In this document: positions 27,001-35,187 of the stretch, piece after piece
How the letters are laid out: each line of letters starts with the position of its first letter
How positions within the stretch are numbered: the first letter of the stretch is position 1
From: Bacteroidaceae bacterium
GTDB taxonomy: Bacteria > Bacteroidota > Bacteroidia > Bacteroidales > Bacteroidaceae
Assembly: GCA_017442185.1 (NCBI GenBank)
Contig: JAFSAT010000036.1
Coordinates: forward strand, 38,096-102,095
Length of the DNA stretch: 64,000 bases
Reading direction: 5' to 3'
Program-made: the position numbers and the translations under genes
Notes under the pieces: generated by a model
Database searches by the model: none
Seen by the model: only the letters and a program-made list of their open reading frames with translations
What the model was told of the DNA's origin: nothing

Positions 27001-28314
27001 ATGAGAAATATAAGTTTTCGTTTGGCATTTTTAGCAATTGCCATACTTACAACCTTACCGAGCTTAGCACAGAGTGAGAATTTTGTTACTCTTTCGGGCA
27101 ATGCGTATATCACAGCTTCGCCCAAAGCACAGAGCGAAAATTCCCATCAGAGAGAGCAAAGAGAGAGAACATTCATCGACGAGCAACAATGCGAAATACG
27201 CAATTGGAACGACACAAGAACCGTAGTAAGTTTCTATTTCAGACCGGCAAAAAGCGGCAGCATGAATATAGCGTTACAGGCAAAAGGGCACTCACTCATA
27301 GAGGTAAACCTTTTGGGTACAAAAAAAATGGTAACACTCAATAACGACACACTGTCACGCATCGAAATAGGGACATTCGATATTGACAAGCCCGGATACG
27401 TTAAAATGGACATTCGCGGAGTGGAAATGTATGACAGCAATAATTTTGGAAATGTTGCCGCAGTTATTGTCAGTGGAGATGTTTCCCCAATGGCTTATGT
27501 CGACAAGGATTTCAGCACCCACTTCGGACGTCGCGGCCCATCCGTACACCTGAACTATCGTCTGCCACAAGAGAATGTCGAATGGTTCTACAACGAGATT
27601 ATCGTGCCCGAGGAGGGCGATATTCCCAGCAGCTACTATATGGCTTGCGGCTTTGGAGAGGGCTACTTTGGAATGCAAAATAACAGCCCATATAAAAGAA
27701 GAGTGCTTTTCTCTGTGTGGAGCCCGTACCAAACAGACAACGCAGCAGAGATTCCCGATTCATTGCGAGTGACACTCATCAAGAAAGGAGCCGATGTAAA
27801 AGTTCAGGATTTTGGCAATGAAGGCTCCGGCGGTCAGAGTTTTATGCACTACGATTGGAAAGCCGGTGAACGTTGTCGCTTTCTCATGGGCGTTAAACCC
27901 GATGGTAATGGCAACACTGTATATACAGCCTATTTCTTCGATAATTCAAAAGGAAAGTGGTCGCTTGTGGCTTCGTTCCGCCGTCCGAAAATCTCCACAT
28001 GGTACCGCAATGCACACTCTTTCTTAGAGAATTTCAACCCTGAAATGGGATATATAAACAGAAAAGCATACTACGTCAACCAATGGGCACGCACAACCGA
28101 GGGAAAATGGATTCCAATAACACAAGGACGCTTTACATGCGATGCCACAGGACGACAGAATAAACGTTCAGACTACACCGGCGGCATTTTTGGTGAAGGA
28201 TTTTTCCTCTCAATGGGAGGTTTCTTTGACGATTATATGATACATGGCACCGATTTTAAACGCACAGGCAATGTGACAGAGGAACCGGATGTAGATTTCT
28301 CCACACTTGAATAA
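27001..28314 (+). CDS. Secreted DUF5077/DUF3472 protein
   Basis: A 437-residue exported protein with a signal peptide (cleaved near SLAQ). Residues about 25-145 resemble DUF5077, a carbohydrate-binding-like module (VVSFYFRPAKSGSMNIALQAKG). The rest matches DUF3472 (WFYNEIIVPEEGDIPSSYYMA, GYFGMQNNS). These domains occur together in Bacteroidetes proteins with no proven activity, often near polysaccharide-degrading enzymes. It is a single gene with no strong promoter visible, followed by a perfect 21-bp inverted repeat that may end the transcript. Confidence 0.8.
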   Translation: MRNISFRLAFLAIAILTTLPSLAQSENFVTLSGNAYITASPKAQSENSHQREQRERTFIDEQQCEIRNWNDTRTVVSFYFRPAKSGSMNIALQAKGHSLIEVNLLGTKKMVTLNNDTLSRIEIGTFDIDKPGYVKMDIRGVEMYDSNNFGNVAAVIVSGDVSPMAYVDKDFSTHFGRRGPSVHLNYRLPQENVEWFYNEIIVPEEGDIPSSYYMACGFGEGYFGMQNNSPYKRRVLFSVWSPYQTDNAAEIPDSLRVTLIKKGADVKVQDFGNEGSGGQSFMHYDWKAGERCRFLMGVKPDGNGNTVYTAYFFDNSKGKWSLVASFRRPKISTWYRNAHSFLENFNPEMGYINRKAYYVNQWARTTEGKWIPITQGRFTCDATGRQNKRSDYTGGIFGEGFFLSMGGFFDDYMIHGTDFKRTGNVTEEPDVDFSTLE

Positions 28315-28326
28315 AAGTTGTTCAAA

Positions 28327-28395
28327 TCAGAAGCTGTTTAAATTTTATATCTGAATTATAATGCTATTTTTCAATAAAATTTAAACAGCTTCTGA
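28327..28395. repeat. Short inverted-repeat element, 21-bp perfect arms
   Basis: Left arm 28327-28347 and right arm 28375-28395 are exactly complementary over 21 bases, around a 27-base AT-rich loop. The arms carry AGAAGCTGTTTAAATTT, the sequence seen also at 7604, 39133, 39194 and 48783. The element lies between the DUF3472 gene and the glnS promoter and is followed by TATTTTTTATAT, so it can also act as a terminator. Confidence 0.75.
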
Positions 28396-28427
28396 TATTT
28401 TTTATATATTTTTCCAGAGATATTTCA

Positions 28428-28435
28428 TATTTTTG
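28428..28435 (+). promoter_or_regulatory. Candidate -7 element for glnS
   Basis: TATTTTTG fits TAnnTTTG and lies 31 bases before the glnS ATG. It overlaps an upstream TTG that would otherwise extend the frame, so it decides the start. Confidence 0.5.
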
Positions 28436-28465
28436 CACTCAAATAACAAAATCACACATAATAAG

Positions 28466-30208
28466 ATGAGCGAAATAAACGAAATAGAGAAAGTCGAGAA
28501 AAAAAGCATCAGCTTTATAGAACAAATAATTGTAAATGACCTCGAAGAGGGCAAAAACAGCGGACGTATACAAACCCGTTTCCCACCCGAACCCAACGGC
28601 TATCTGCACATCGGTCATGCAAAAGCAATACACATGGACTTTGGAATGGCAGAAAAGTACAACGGAATATGCAATTTGCGCTTCGACGACACAAACCCCA
28701 GCAAAGAAGACACAGAGTACGTCGACTCAATAATGGAGGACATCAAATGGCTCGGCTTCCAATGGGAGAACGTTTACTACGCATCCGATTATTTCCAACA
28801 ACTGTGGGATTTTGCAGTGCGCCTCATAAAAGAGGGAAAAGCATACATAGACGAACAGACATCGGAGCAAATAGCCATGCAAAAAGGCACCCCCACACAA
28901 CCCGGTACAGACAGCCCCTATCGTAACCGCCTCATTGAAGAGAGCTTAGACCTTTTCCACAAAATGAACAGTGGCGAGATACCCGAAGGAGCAATGGTGC
29001 TACGAGCAAAAATAGACATGGCACACTCAAACATGCACTTCCGCGACCCCATAATATATCGCGTGGTAAAGACACCGCATCACCGCACCGGCGACACATG
29101 GAAAGCCTACCCCATGTATGATTTTGCACATGGTCAAAGCGACTATTTCGAAGGTGTCACCCATTCACTGTGCACACTCGAATTTGTGCCCCACCGTCCA
29201 TTGTACGACCTTTTTGTCGACTGGGTAAAAGATGGCAAGGAGCTGGACGACAACCGCCCCCGACAATACGAATTCAACAAGCTCAACCTAAGCTATACAC
29301 TCATGAGCAAACGCAATCTGCTCACATTGGTAAAAGAGAATCTGGTAAACGGTTGGGACGACCCCCGCATGCCCACACTGTGCGGAATACGTCGTCGCGG
29401 TTACTCCCCCGAATCAATAAGTAACTTCATCGACAAAATAGGATATACAAAATACGACGCTCTGAACGATATTTCACTGCTTGAGTCGGCCGTACGCGAA
29501 GACCTTAATGCACGTGCCACACGTGTATCGGCGGTAATTAATCCGGTAAAGCTCATTGTCACAAACTACCCCGAGGGGAAAGTTGAAGAACTAAAGGCAA
29601 TAAACAACCCCGAAGACCCCGAAAGCGGCACACACACCATAGAATTCAGCCGCGAGTTGTGGATTGAACGCGACGATTTTATGGAGGATGCACCTAAAAG
29701 TTTCTATCGCCTTACCCCCGGGCGCGAAGTGCGCTTGAAAAATGCCTACATAGTATTGTGCACAGGATGCAACAAAGACGCCAACGGCAACATAACAGAA
29801 GTACTATGCGAATACATCCCCGACACAAAGACAGGAGAAAAAGAGGCCAATCGCAAAGTAAAGAGCACTCTGCACTGGGTAAGTTGTGCACATAGCATCA
29901 AAGCCGAAGTGCGTCTGTACGACCGTCTGTGGAAAGTAGAGAATCCACGTGACGAGCTATCAGCGATACGCGAACAAAAACAGTGCGACGCCCTCACTGC
30001 AATGAAAGAGATAATAAACCCCGACTCACTGAAAGTGCTCACAGAGTGTTACGTAGAGAGGTACGCATCAGACCTGCCGGCACTAAGCTATCTCCAATTC
30101 CAACGAATAGGTTACTTCAATGTAGACCCCGACAGCAAACCCGGCAACCCCATATTCAACCGCACCGTATCGCTCAAAGACACATGGAGTAAGATAAAAG
30201 GCAAATAA
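28466..30208 (+). CDS. glnS: Glutaminyl-tRNA synthetase
   Basis: Charges tRNA-Gln with glutamine. The ATG at 28466 gives 580 residues; an in-frame TTG at 28433 falls inside the promoter and is rejected. Class I synthetase motifs are HIGH at residues 48-51 (PPEPNGYLHIGHAKA) and the KMSKS-type loop TLMSKRNLL near residue 280. RFDDTNPSKE and the glutamine-specific WLGFQWE region confirm GlnRS over GluRS. The C-terminal anticodon-binding barrel includes the GREVRLKNAY segment. It is a single gene between the 28327-28395 repeat and the hairpin at 30224. Confidence 0.97.
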   Translation: MSEINEIEKVEKKSISFIEQIIVNDLEEGKNSGRIQTRFPPEPNGYLHIGHAKAIHMDFGMAEKYNGICNLRFDDTNPSKEDTEYVDSIMEDIKWLGFQWENVYYASDYFQQLWDFAVRLIKEGKAYIDEQTSEQIAMQKGTPTQPGTDSPYRNRLIEESLDLFHKMNSGEIPEGAMVLRAKIDMAHSNMHFRDPIIYRVVKTPHHRTGDTWKAYPMYDFAHGQSDYFEGVTHSLCTLEFVPHRPLYDLFVDWVKDGKELDDNRPRQYEFNKLNLSYTLMSKRNLLTLVKENLVNGWDDPRMPTLCGIRRRGYSPESISNFIDKIGYTKYDALNDISLLESAVREDLNARATRVSAVINPVKLIVTNYPEGKVEELKAINNPEDPESGTHTIEFSRELWIERDDFMEDAPKSFYRLTPGREVRLKNAYIVLCTGCNKDANGNITEVLCEYIPDTKTGEKEANRKVKSTLHWVSCAHSIKAEVRLYDRLWKVENPRDELSAIREQKQCDALTAMKEIINPDSLKVLTECYVERYASDLPALSYLQFQRIGYFNVDPDSKPGNPIFNRTVSLKDTWSKIKGK

Positions 30209-30223
30209 AACAGAACAAGCAGA

Positions 30224-30252
30224 TGTCCTCCGACGTTATTTGTCGGAGGACA
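30224..30252 (+). terminator. Hairpin after glnS
   Basis: An 11-bp GC-rich stem (TGTCCTCCGAC, 30224-30234, with 30242-30252) encloses a 7-base loop. The following T-run is weak (CACTTCTT), so it may only partly stop transcription before the TPR gene. Confidence 0.6.
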
Positions 30253-30277
30253 CACTTCTTGAAAAAAGATTATCTGC

Positions 30278-31699
30278 ATGAGTAACGACAAAGGCTTCTT
30301 TGAGACTCCCGAATTTCGCTATCTGTTTAAAAGGTACGAACAGACAAAAGCGCAAGGCCTCAGTTCATATTTTGAGACACACGAACTGAGCGACATACTG
30401 TCATACTATCTCTACAACGACAAGCCATCGGAAGTAGAAGAAGTATACACCCTTGCCAAGCGCCTTCATCCCGACAATCCCGAGGTAGCAAAAATGGAGA
30501 TACGCATACTGCTCACCTATGGTAAAGCAAAAGAAGCACTCGCCCTGTTCGACAATATTCAATACGACGAGGACGACGACACCATGCTCCTCAAGGCCGA
30601 AGTACTGCTCACACTGAAAGACTATAAAGCATCACGCAAGATAGCTCGCAACATATTACGTAAAAACACCATTACCGACGACATCTCATACGACGCATTA
30701 GAAATTCTGCTCGACTGCGGCTTTGCACAAGAGGTTCTCGACATTGTGACAGAGGGGCTGCATCAATATCCGCACACAGTGATGCTGATGGAGGTTAAGG
30801 CAGAGAGCCTCATCGAACTTCAAAAAACCGACGAAGCAACAGAGATATACAACACCTTGCTCGACGACAACCCCTACTCAACATTCTATTGGGAACAATT
30901 GGGACACATATACTACATGACAGAACGCTACGGCAAAGCTCTCGAATGCTTCGAGTATGAACTAACCATAGACGGCAGCATAGAATATGCCACCATGATG
31001 CAAGGCTACTGCCACTATCATCTGCGCAATTACACCAAAGCCATAGAAATTTTCAATGCTCTGTCAACAAAATACAAACAAAGTATAATGCCACGCTTCT
31101 ATATAGCCCTATCACTTGCACAAGAGGGAAAAGCAGAGGAGGCGATAGAAAAATTCATGGCTATATACATTGAGCAAAGAGAAAGTACAGACACCACAGG
31201 AGCAATGTTCAGCATGATTAATACCGCACTTCTGTGGCAAAAGCTCGGCGACGAAGAGAAATCAAAAGAGTGCATGGCACATGCCATCTGTCACCTGGCA
31301 GACAACGAAGGACTTAAACAGTTTCTCTTAGACGCAACCCCTTACCACGAACTGCGCGACAAAGAGAATATGACCTTTGCCGACATGAACACCATTGAGA
31401 TAAGAGAGTGGAAACAGTATGAGCTTCTGCAATCACTCGGCACACAAATGCTTAAAAAAGGAGATACAGCATTAGCATTCTACCCTCTGTTTGCTGCTCA
31501 TGCAATAGCACCCGACACAGCCGACATTGACGCCTGTCTGGCATATATAATTCACAAAAACGGAGGCGACAAAAAAGAAATCTCAGAATTGGTGACAAAC
31601 GCCATCAACGGACGCAGCAACAAATTATTTGAACTGTTCAACATTCCCTACAACAGCAACCTGCTGCCCCACGATTTTATAAACATCATATACAAATAG
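30278..31699 (+). CDS. Tetratricopeptide repeat protein
   Basis: Cytoplasmic protein of 473 residues made of helical TPR-like repeats, without signal peptide or membrane segment. Clear repeats include YSTFYWEQLGHIYYMTERYG with KALECFEYEL, then the MMQGYCHYHLRNYTKAIEIF and FYIALSLAQEGKAEEAIEKF units. Conserved alanine/glycine and aromatic positions match the TPR pattern. TPR proteins act as scaffolds for protein-protein contact, and nothing in the sequence shows the partner. The gene starts 69 bases after glnS and is followed by the thioesterase promoter. No enzyme domain is visible. Confidence 0.85.
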   Translation: MSNDKGFFETPEFRYLFKRYEQTKAQGLSSYFETHELSDILSYYLYNDKPSEVEEVYTLAKRLHPDNPEVAKMEIRILLTYGKAKEALALFDNIQYDEDDDTMLLKAEVLLTLKDYKASRKIARNILRKNTITDDISYDALEILLDCGFAQEVLDIVTEGLHQYPHTVMLMEVKAESLIELQKTDEATEIYNTLLDDNPYSTFYWEQLGHIYYMTERYGKALECFEYELTIDGSIEYATMMQGYCHYHLRNYTKAIEIFNALSTKYKQSIMPRFYIALSLAQEGKAEEAIEKFMAIYIEQRESTDTTGAMFSMINTALLWQKLGDEEKSKECMAHAICHLADNEGLKQFLLDATPYHELRDKENMTFADMNTIEIREWKQYELLQSLGTQMLKKGDTALAFYPLFAAHAIAPDTADIDACLAYIIHKNGGDKKEISELVTNAINGRSNKLFELFNIPYNSNLLPHDFINIIYK

Positions 31700-31801
31700 A
31701 AAAAACACCAAAGAAGAGTCTCTAAATTCAAAGAAATTCTTAAAAATTCTATAATTTCAACGTTGCCCATCAATCCGGTTCGTTGCTATTTCTTTTTTTC
31801 G

Positions 31802-31809
31802 TATCTTCG
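31802..31809 (+). promoter_or_regulatory. Candidate -7 element for the thioesterase-Wzi-lipoprotein operon
   Basis: TATCTTCG, a TTCG variant of TAnnTTTG, is 24 bases before the thioesterase start. The same variant precedes rlmN at 54256. Confidence 0.45.
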
Positions 31810-31833
31810 CAAGCCACATAAAAAAGAAATATA

Positions 31834-32310
31834 ATGAAAAAGATAATAAACCCTTGGTTGAACCTTACCGATAAAGGTTACAACTGCTTTGCATGTGCAC
31901 CACACAACCCCTGCGGACTTAAAATGGAATTTTTCGAGGATGGCGACGACGTTGTATCATTCTGGACACCCGACGATAACTATCAAGGATGGATGAAGAC
32001 ACTGCACGGCGGTATACAGGCCACCCTGATGGACGAGAGTGCAGGATGGCTCATTTCACGAAAATTCCAATGCTCGGGCATGACAACAAATCTGAACGTA
32101 AAGTATAAAAAGCCTATCCCCACAGGAAGCAATATAAAATTAGAGATACGCGCACATGTGAAAGAGACCAAGCGTAATTTTGTGTTCATCGAAGCAAGCA
32201 TCGCACACGAAGGCACAATATGCTCCACAGGCGAATTGACATTCTACTGCTTTTCAAAGGAGATATCCGAAAAAGATTTCTATTTCACAGGATGCGAAGT
32301 CGAGGAGTGA
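31834..32310 (+). CDS. PaaI-type hotdog-fold thioesterase
   Basis: Probable acyl-CoA thioesterase of 158 residues. It opens with a cysteine-bearing segment CFACAPHNPCGLKM seen in Bacteroidetes PaaI/4HBT relatives. The core has MKTLHGGIQATLMDESAGW, where the HGG loop and the Asp/Glu of DE form the active site of hotdog thioesterases, and a later strand VKYKKPIPTGSNIKLE. The stop is two bases before the Wzi start, so the enzyme is co-transcribed with an outer-membrane capsule protein, which may be fortuitous. The natural acyl substrate is unknown. Confidence 0.85.
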   Translation: MKKIINPWLNLTDKGYNCFACAPHNPCGLKMEFFEDGDDVVSFWTPDDNYQGWMKTLHGGIQATLMDESAGWLISRKFQCSGMTTNLNVKYKKPIPTGSNIKLEIRAHVKETKRNFVFIEASIAHEGTICSTGELTFYCFSKEISEKDFYFTGCEVEE

Positions 32311-32312
32311 TA

Positions 32313-33947
32313 ATGAACAGAATAATAAAAGCAACAGCGCTGCTCATTGCCACACTCATGTGCTGCAATGGTATCTCCGCACAAAATAAATCCGAAGGCT
32401 CGGAGCTTCATCTATTCACACAAGGGAGCTACATTATATCCGACGGAGAAAATGCCCCATATTGGCTCACTGCACGCCGACAGGGCCTTTCATCAATAGA
32501 ACCCAAAAACGGATATATCCGTATGGGAGGAGTATATAAAGGAACACTCGGCAAAAGAAAAAACTACAACTACACAATTGCAGCCGATATTATCGCAAAC
32601 GAAAATAACGAAAGTAGTTTTTTTCTTCAACAGGCATATATCGAAATAAATCGCAAATGGCTGACACTGAGCATAGGAAGCAAAGAGCGTTTTTCTGAGG
32701 CAAAGGGCGACTGTGAACAATTCAGTTCATCCGCATTTGGCACAAACAGAGTGAACACACTTTTTCCCAATCTGTATGACACAGGACTTACAGACATGAG
32801 CAGCGGCGGTCTCACATACAGCGGAAACAGCCGTCCGATTCCACAGATAAGATTAGAAATTCCACAATACACGCCCGTCCCCGGAACAAACAAATGGCTT
32901 CAGGTTCGTGCGCACATTGCATACGGAAAATTCACGGATGGAGACTTTCAACAAGAGTACACAAGCAGTTACCCGACAGCCCGCTACGGAAAAAATATAC
33001 TCTATCACAGCAAAGCAGCCTTCATAAAGATAGGCAAACCGCAAAAATTCCCACTTATATTTGAGGGGGGAGTAGAACTTTACAGCCAATTTGGAGGAGA
33101 CATATACAACCACGAACAAGGGCACATAGTATCAATGCCACATACCCTCAAAGATTATTTTAAAGCACTCGTTCCTTTGAGCGGTGGTGACGACACCCCA
33201 CTCGACGAACAGACAAACATATCCGGCAATCAAACAGGCAGTTGGCACATAGCCTTTACAATCCCCACCAAAGTGGCCGACATCCGCCTATATGGCGAAC
33301 ACATGTTCGAGGATTTCTCGCAGCTCTTTTTCTTTGAGTATCAAATGAACCACAAAGGGGAAAAAAGAATAATCTACTACCCTTGGAAAGACTTGATGCT
33401 GGGTATACGCCTGACAAACAAAAGCAACACAGCCCCATTCATAGGAGCCGTACAATATGAATATATGAGCACCTACGACCAAAGCGGTGCACTCTACCAC
33501 GACCCCAGCGATAATTTCCACGAACAGATGGATGGGCAGGACAACTACTACAATCACGGGATATATCCCGGCTGGCATCACTGGGGAATGGGAATGGGCA
33601 ACCCGCTTGTGGTATCACCACTCTACAACAGGAACGGAAATCTTGAATTTAGAGGAAACCGCATAATCTCACATAATATTGGCGTTAACGGATATATCGG
33701 CAACAAGATACCTATTGCATATAGATTGCAATATACTTATAGCGAAAATTGGGGTTCATATTACCATCCATTTGATAATAAGAGATACACAACCTCTTTA
33801 TTGGCAGAGTTTATATATGCTCCAAAGAGGAAGTCATGGATTGCATCATGCTCATTTGCTCATGATAAAAGTAATCTGATAGGCAATAATACCGGTGTCA
33901 TGCTTACATTTTCTCATATATTTTCCATAAAAAATAACAGAAAATGA
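32313..33947 (+). CDS. Capsule assembly Wzi family outer-membrane protein
   Basis: Predicted outer-membrane beta-barrel that helps fix capsular polysaccharide to the surface. The ATG at 32313 gives 544 residues and a good signal peptide (MNRIIKATALLIATLMCCNG, cleaved near ISAQ). An in-frame start at 32220 would overlap the thioesterase and hide the signal, so it is rejected. Family features are NAPYWLTARRQGLSS near the N-terminus, IEINRKWLTLSIGSKER and the FEGGVELYSQFGGD strand. Codon choice shifts to AT-ending codons in the last 90 or so codons. The next gene overlaps by four bases. The polysaccharide locus is a few kilobases downstream. Confidence 0.88.
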   Translation: MNRIIKATALLIATLMCCNGISAQNKSEGSELHLFTQGSYIISDGENAPYWLTARRQGLSSIEPKNGYIRMGGVYKGTLGKRKNYNYTIAADIIANENNESSFFLQQAYIEINRKWLTLSIGSKERFSEAKGDCEQFSSSAFGTNRVNTLFPNLYDTGLTDMSSGGLTYSGNSRPIPQIRLEIPQYTPVPGTNKWLQVRAHIAYGKFTDGDFQQEYTSSYPTARYGKNILYHSKAAFIKIGKPQKFPLIFEGGVELYSQFGGDIYNHEQGHIVSMPHTLKDYFKALVPLSGGDDTPLDEQTNISGNQTGSWHIAFTIPTKVADIRLYGEHMFEDFSQLFFFEYQMNHKGEKRIIYYPWKDLMLGIRLTNKSNTAPFIGAVQYEYMSTYDQSGALYHDPSDNFHEQMDGQDNYYNHGIYPGWHHWGMGMGNPLVVSPLYNRNGNLEFRGNRIISHNIGVNGYIGNKIPIAYRLQYTYSENWGSYYHPFDNKRYTTSLLAEFIYAPKRKSWIASCSFAHDKSNLIGNNTGVMLTFSHIFSIKNNRK

Positions 33948-34357
33948 AAAAACTTATATTAATATTTTTATCGACTGTTACATTATTTGCCTGCGATAAG
34001 GTTTATATCAACGGCGACCTTGATGGAATGTGGCACCTGCAAAGCGTCTCATGCGAGGACAGCACCATAATCCCCGAAGCTGTATATTACTCTTTCCAGC
34101 GACACATGACACAGATAAGCAAGCACTACGACACAGAACTTCCGCTGCGTTTCTTGGGAAATATGAGACACGCAAATGGGACACTTACAATGTGGGGCTT
34201 TCACATACACCCGCTTGAAACCCATGCCGCAACCCTCGAGGAGCTTGCCCTGTTTCATCTGTGCAGCGACAGTACGACATTCAGAGTAATCACACTCAAT
34301 GAAGAGAGGCTCATCTTAGAAGAGAGAGGGCGCATCTTCACCCTACGCAAATGGTAA
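33944..34357 (+). CDS. Lipocalin-like lipoprotein
   Basis: A 137-residue putative lipoprotein. The signal peptide ends in the lipobox LFAC (Cys17), so it should be lipid-anchored in the envelope. The mature part begins with DGMWHLQSVSCED, the W-x-L strand typical of Bacteroidetes lipocalin-like domains, and ends in a beta strand with LILEERGRIFTLRKW. It overlaps the Wzi gene by four bases (ATGA), so the two are co-translated and may work together at the outer membrane. No ligand can be inferred. The first 20 or so codons share the AT-rich codon use of the end of the Wzi gene. Confidence 0.7.
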   Translation: MKKLILIFLSTVTLFACDKVYINGDLDGMWHLQSVSCEDSTIIPEAVYYSFQRHMTQISKHYDTELPLRFLGNMRHANGTLTMWGFHIHPLETHAATLEELALFHLCSDSTTFRVITLNEERLILEERGRIFTLRKW

Positions 34358-34422
34358 AAGGCGTGATGCGCGTCTCATACGGTGTTTCTTTTCACAAAGC
34401 GAAATAATGCCAATTCGTTTTT

Positions 34423-35178
34423 TTAAACCATGCTTTTTATAAACCCTCTGACAGCATAATTGGCATAGTAATATACCGACTTAAAGAATCCAAGTTTCTC
34501 GACCCTGCGGTATATGTTCCATTGCCAACCGAGGAGATGCAATTTCTGCGAAGATACAGAATTTCCGGCAACACGATACAGTGCAGCCACTACACCCGTA
34601 TTGCGAGCTATAAAGCCACGTTTAAGAATTGATAGCCACATGGCATAATCCTCGTGACGCACCTTGCGGAAGTGTACTTTGCCCACACGATGAGTATCGT
34701 ATATTCCGGTAACATTACCAATGACATTGCCGAAAAGCAACAGTTTATAGTCGACACGCTTAGGAGCCCTTATTATACGATGTTTGCGATTAGCCTCGGC
34801 ATCTACTTTCTCGTAGTCGGAAAAAACCACTCCTATTTCGGATGATTCCTCAAAAAATGGCAGCTGGTGTTCGAGCTTATCGGGCAACCAAATGTCGTCG
34901 CTGTCAAGAAAGGCTATATAACGCCCCTCTGCTGCATCGACGGCAACGTTGCGTGGTGTTGCCGGGTATCCTGTCGGCCTGTCATTATAGAGGATTCGTA
35001 TACGAGCATCCTCATCGGCTAATCTGCGGGCTATCTCCATGGAAATATCCGAAGAGGCATCATCTACTACCAGCAGCTCCCAATTCTTATATGTCTGTGC
35101 CATCACCGAGCGTATTGCCGCTTCGATATATCGAGCGGCATTATGCACCGGCATTATCACTGATACTTTCTCACTCAT
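34423..35178 (-). CDS. Glycosyltransferase family 2 protein
   Basis: GT-A transferase of 251 residues, the last gene of a four-gene minus-strand run. It opens VSVIMPVHNAARYIEAAI, has LLVVDDASSD for nucleotide binding and the DXD metal motif AFLDSDDIWLPDKLEHQ. Residues 160-200 hold RHEDYAMWLSILKRG, the acceptor-site ED pattern. No membrane segment is clear, although the C-terminus is aromatic and basic. It starts 9 bases after the radical SAM gene stop. Role: adding one sugar of the local polysaccharide repeat; the specific sugar is unknown. Confidence 0.88.
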   Translation of the reverse strand: MSEKVSVIMPVHNAARYIEAAIRSVMAQTYKNWELLVVDDASSDISMEIARRLADEDARIRILYNDRPTGYPATPRNVAVDAAEGRYIAFLDSDDIWLPDKLEHQLPFFEESSEIGVVFSDYEKVDAEANRKHRIIRAPKRVDYKLLLFGNVIGNVTGIYDTHRVGKVHFRKVRHEDYAMWLSILKRGFIARNTGVVAALYRVAGNSVSSQKLHLLGWQWNIYRRVEKLGFFKSVYYYANYAVRGFIKSMV

Positions 35179-35187
35179 TGCAATGTG

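Noticed and set aside
32220..32312. Longer start for the Wzi-type gene
   Set aside because: It would lie inside the thioesterase gene and bury the signal peptide that begins at 32313.
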